Shown here in pieces: positions 6,133 through 6,153 of a DNA stretch of 6,153 bases. Position 1 is the stretch's first letter. Every line of letters begins with the position of its first letter. The position numbers and the translations under genes were made by a program. The notes beneath the pieces were generated by a model, which was not told where the DNA came from, searched no databases, and was given only the letters and a program-made list of their open reading frames with translations. Source of the stretch: an uncultured Clostridia bacterium (GTDB taxonomy: Bacteria; Bacillota; Clostridia; TANB77; CAG-508); assembly GCA_947632525.1 (NCBI GenBank), contig CANRPQ010000074.1:1-6153 (forward strand). The letters run 5' to 3'.

Positions 6133-6141
6133 ATTATAACA
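6133..6141 (-). promoter_or_regulatory. Extended -10 promoter element of the dockerin/cohesin operon
   Basis: Read on the minus strand, TGTTATAAT (6141-6133) is a perfect TATAAT with the TGn extension. It lies about 35 bases upstream of the GTG start, leaving a leader of about 28 bases that contains the GGGGGAG site. Any -35 would fall at about 6155-6161, beyond the window, so it cannot be checked. The position implies that the dockerin gene is the first gene of its transcript. Confidence 0.6.
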
Positions 6142-6153
6142 TATTTAGTCTCT

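Overview
The window is AT-rich DNA from a Gram-positive bacterium. The evidence is strong Shine-Dalgarno sites (AGGAG or GGGGGAG type), sigma-A-like promoters, TAA/TAG stops, an LPXTG cell-wall sorting signal and clostridial-style surface domains (NPCBM, F5/8 type C, cohesin, dockerin). A low-GC, probably gut-associated member of the Clostridia is the best guess; the species cannot be named. All supported genes lie on the minus strand, so the window reads biologically from right to left.

Right and centre (6153 down to 630): an extended -10 promoter (about 6133-6141) leads into a GTG-started, 1541-residue surface protein (6097-1472). It has an N-terminal membrane segment, an NPCBM module, a central region with a transglutaminase-like Cys-His-Asp pattern, a helical segment, beta-rich modules, an F5/8 type C (discoidin) domain, four Ig-like repeats and a C-terminal type I-like dockerin. 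After 57 bases with no visible terminator comes a 261-residue protein (1415-630). This has a signal peptide, one cohesin-like domain, an Asn-rich linker and an LPQTG sorting signal. A perfect 17-bp inverted repeat (536-574) with a T-tract ends the unit.

The pair looks like a minimal self-contained docking system. The small protein would be attached to peptidoglycan by sortase and present one cohesin, and the large multi-modular putative enzyme would plug into it through its dockerin. The catalytic core looks like a protein-acting transglutaminase/cysteine-protease fold rather than a glycosidase, while the flanking modules look carbohydrate-binding. Binding of the two products and the chemistry are inferences.

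Left (1-540): a different context. A 51-codon gene with a TTG start (412-257) precedes a sigma-A-like promoter (174-201) and the first 47 codons of a large serine recombinase (143 to beyond base 1), with the catalytic YIRLS motif in place. This suggests an integrative element begins or ends here. Whether the cohesin/dockerin pair is cargo of that element or chromosomal flank cannot be decided from this window.

Stretches without a gene: 413-629 holds the terminator, a small hairpin and AT-rich leader sequence; 144-256 holds the recombinase promoter. Open frames on the plus strand lie over the minus-strand genes, lack convincing initiation signals and are not called.
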